7,566 nt of DNA from an uncultured Prevotella sp. (GTDB taxonomy: Bacteria; Bacteroidota; Bacteroidia; Bacteroidales; Bacteroidaceae), in the NCBI GenBank assembly GCA_937901345.1, contig CALCHM010000015.1, positions 1 to 7,566 on the forward strand, given 5' to 3'. This document shows, in pieces, positions 6,682 to 7,566 of the stretch (position 1 is the stretch's first letter; the number at the start of each line of letters is the position of its first letter). The translations under genes were made by a program, and so were the position numbers. A model generated the notes under the pieces. The model made no database searches. It was given only the letters and a program-made list of their open reading frames with translations, and was not told the origin of the DNA.

Positions 6682-6712
6682 AATTAGGGCGCCCCGACGG
6701 AGCGCCCTAATT
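6682..6712. terminator. Strong bidirectional intrinsic terminator
   Basis: A perfect 11-base stem, AATTAGGGCGC (6682-6692) with GCGCCCTAATT (6702-6712), encloses a 9-base loop. Leftward transcripts meet six U residues one base after the stem (A6675-A6680 on the plus strand), a classic intrinsic terminator for the GH109-like gene. Rightward transcripts meet TTTATT, weaker but adequate for the transporter. It lies between two convergent genes, where a shared terminator is expected. Confidence 0.88.
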
Positions 6713-6731
6713 TATTCATGTGTTGTAAGCA

Positions 6732-7566
6732 TTACTTAGCCATGAGTTCGTCGAACTTCTTCACAGCCTTAGCGTAAGCCTTCTGAGCCTTTTCTACAGC
6801 CTTCTGAGCCTTCTTCACTTCCTTACCTTCTGCCTTCTTAGCAGCGTCCTTAGCAGCCTTCAAAGCATCGTAAAGTGCCCAAAGGTTAGTAGCCTTAGTT
6901 GCTTCGATGTTCTTAGCAGTGTAAGCTTCAGCAGCAGCTTCAGCAGCAGCTTCAGCAGCGGGTTCTGCCATAGCGTGCTTGTAACCCTTAACGTCGTTCC
7001 AGTGACCACGAGTAAAGTCGGGGAATGCTACAGCAGCGCAGTTGTTGTCCATTGACAAAGTACCAAGCTCTGCCAAACAGCACCATTCTGCAAGGTCGTA
7101 TACGTCCATATCGAGTGGAAGACCATTCTGCAGACAGTAAACCATACGTGCATCCATAAAGAAGTCCATACCGCCGTGACCGCCTACTTTCTGTGCCATC
7201 TCGCCATACTTAACGATGATTGGGTGACGATACTGCTCGCGAAGTGCAGCCATCTCCTCTGCAGGCATAAAGCCGTGTGAGTTAAGGTTGTCTACTATTG
7301 GCTGGTGACCTGCAGCTCTCAACTGAGCAGCGTCAACTGCGATACCCTCAGCAGGATACTTGTTGGCAAAACCACGTGTACCTGTGAGCTGATAGAGACG
7401 GTTATATGGCTGTGGGTTCATTACGTTGTGCTGAATTTCAACAACCTTACCGTTTGCTGTACGCATAAGAGTTGTGGTGTGGTCACCATTGCGGTACTCT
7501 TCACACTCCTTGCCTGTTGCTGCCTCAACATACTCCTTGCCGTGGAAAGATTCAGTATCCATAGCT
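6732..7566 (-). CDS. GH109-like glycosidase (Gfo/Idh/MocA fold), C-terminal part, with Ala/Lys-rich tail
   Basis: The gene runs off the right edge: the codon before the visible ATG at 7560-7562 is GCT, not a stop, so that methionine is probably internal and the N-terminal NAD-binding Rossmann domain is missing. Numbering here starts at that methionine. Residues 1-190 match the substrate domain of GH109 enzymes, NAD-dependent alpha-N-acetylgalactosaminidases: NGDHTTTLMRTANGK (25-39), PQPYNRLYQLTGTRGFANKY (50-69), GGHGGMDFFMDARM (127-140), NGLPLDMDVYDLAEWCC (146-162), and PDFTRGHW (181-188), near where relatives usually end. About 80 further residues follow: AEPAAEAAAEAAAEAY (199-214), a short linker, then a Lys/Ala-rich helix with heptads KAQKAVE, KAQKAYA, KAVKKFD (254-274). 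All ten glutamine codons are CAG, unlike neighbouring genes. Substrate assignment is by family; other Gfo/Idh/MocA oxidoreductases remain possible. A strong terminator follows the stop. Confidence 0.85.
   Translation of the reverse strand, partial: AMDTESFHGKEYVEAATGKECEEYRNGDHTTTLMRTANGKVVEIQHNVMNPQPYNRLYQLTGTRGFANKYPAEGIAVDAAQLRAAGHQPIVDNLNSHGFMPAEEMAALREQYRHPIIVKYGEMAQKVGGHGGMDFFMDARMVYCLQNGLPLDMDVYDLAEWCCLAELGTLSMDNNCAAVAFPDFTRGHWNDVKGYKHAMAEPAAEAAAEAAAEAYTAKNIEATKATNLWALYDALKAAKDAAKKAEGKEVKKAQKAVEKAQKAYAKAVKKFDELMAK
6777..6812 (-). repeat. 21-base direct repeat encoding a heptad
   Basis: AGCCTTCTGAGCCTT occurs at 6777-6791 and again at 6798-6812, an offset of 21 bases or seven codons. 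On the coding strand it encodes KAQKA twice, in the last heptads of the GH109-like protein. This suggests the C-terminal coiled-coil-like helix grew by in-frame duplication. Confidence 0.75.
6925..6960 (-). repeat. Three 12-base tandem repeats encoding the AAAE tract
   Basis: GCTTCAGCAGCA at 6925-6936 and 6937-6948, then GCTTCAGCAGCG at 6949-6960, are perfect apart from the final base. They encode the AAEA-type tract (about residues 202-213 of the visible protein). The near-identity of the copies suggests recent slippage, so copy number may vary between strains without shifting the frame. Confidence 0.85.

Overview
The window looks like ordinary chromosome from a Bacteroidota bacterium, most likely order Bacteroidales and plausibly Prevotellaceae. 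Several things point there: a small DUF2582-type winged-helix protein, a secreted GH2 beta-galactosidase, a Mrp/ApbC ATPase with the Bacteroidota-type C-terminal region, a GH109-like glycosidase, promoter-like TAnnTTTG elements in place of sigma70 boxes, and no clear Shine-Dalgarno sequences before the starts. The genus assignment is inference.

Layout, left to right. Positions 1-163 hold no gene I can support; a strong hairpin (90-126) lies just beyond the 3' end of a leftward 71-residue winged-helix gene (164-379). A 102-base gap with a nested stem-loop (430-475) separates it from a leftward 1034-residue exported beta-galactosidase (482-3586). The 259-base gap before that gene is almost filled by a diverged tandem array with an exact 41-base period (3645-3840). 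The array abuts the stop of the leftward mrp gene (3846-4946). The next 229 bases (4947-5175) form a divergent promoter region with two facing TAATTTTG elements, one for mrp and one for a rightward MATE-family transporter (5176-6504). After the transporter comes a second, unrelated array of about 14 units of 8-9 bases (consensus CTAGAGTTT, 6532-6655). A strong two-way terminator (6682-6712) then separates the transporter from a convergent leftward gene (6732 to beyond 7566). That gene is the C-terminal part of a GH109/Gfo-Idh-MocA-type glycosidase with an unusual Ala/Lys/Glu-rich helical tail.

The genes do not form one pathway. The beta-galactosidase (terminal galactose) and the GH109-like enzyme (alpha-N-acetylgalactosamine) could both serve host or plant glycan breakdown, but no SusC/SusD pair, sulfatase or sensor is visible, so a polysaccharide utilisation locus is not shown. 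Mrp is an iron-sulfur cluster carrier homologue and the MATE protein is an efflux pump. I found no CRISPR array, mobile element, phage gene, tRNA or rRNA. The least-explained parts are the two intergenic arrays, the tail of the GH109-like protein, and a Mrp with a single cysteine.
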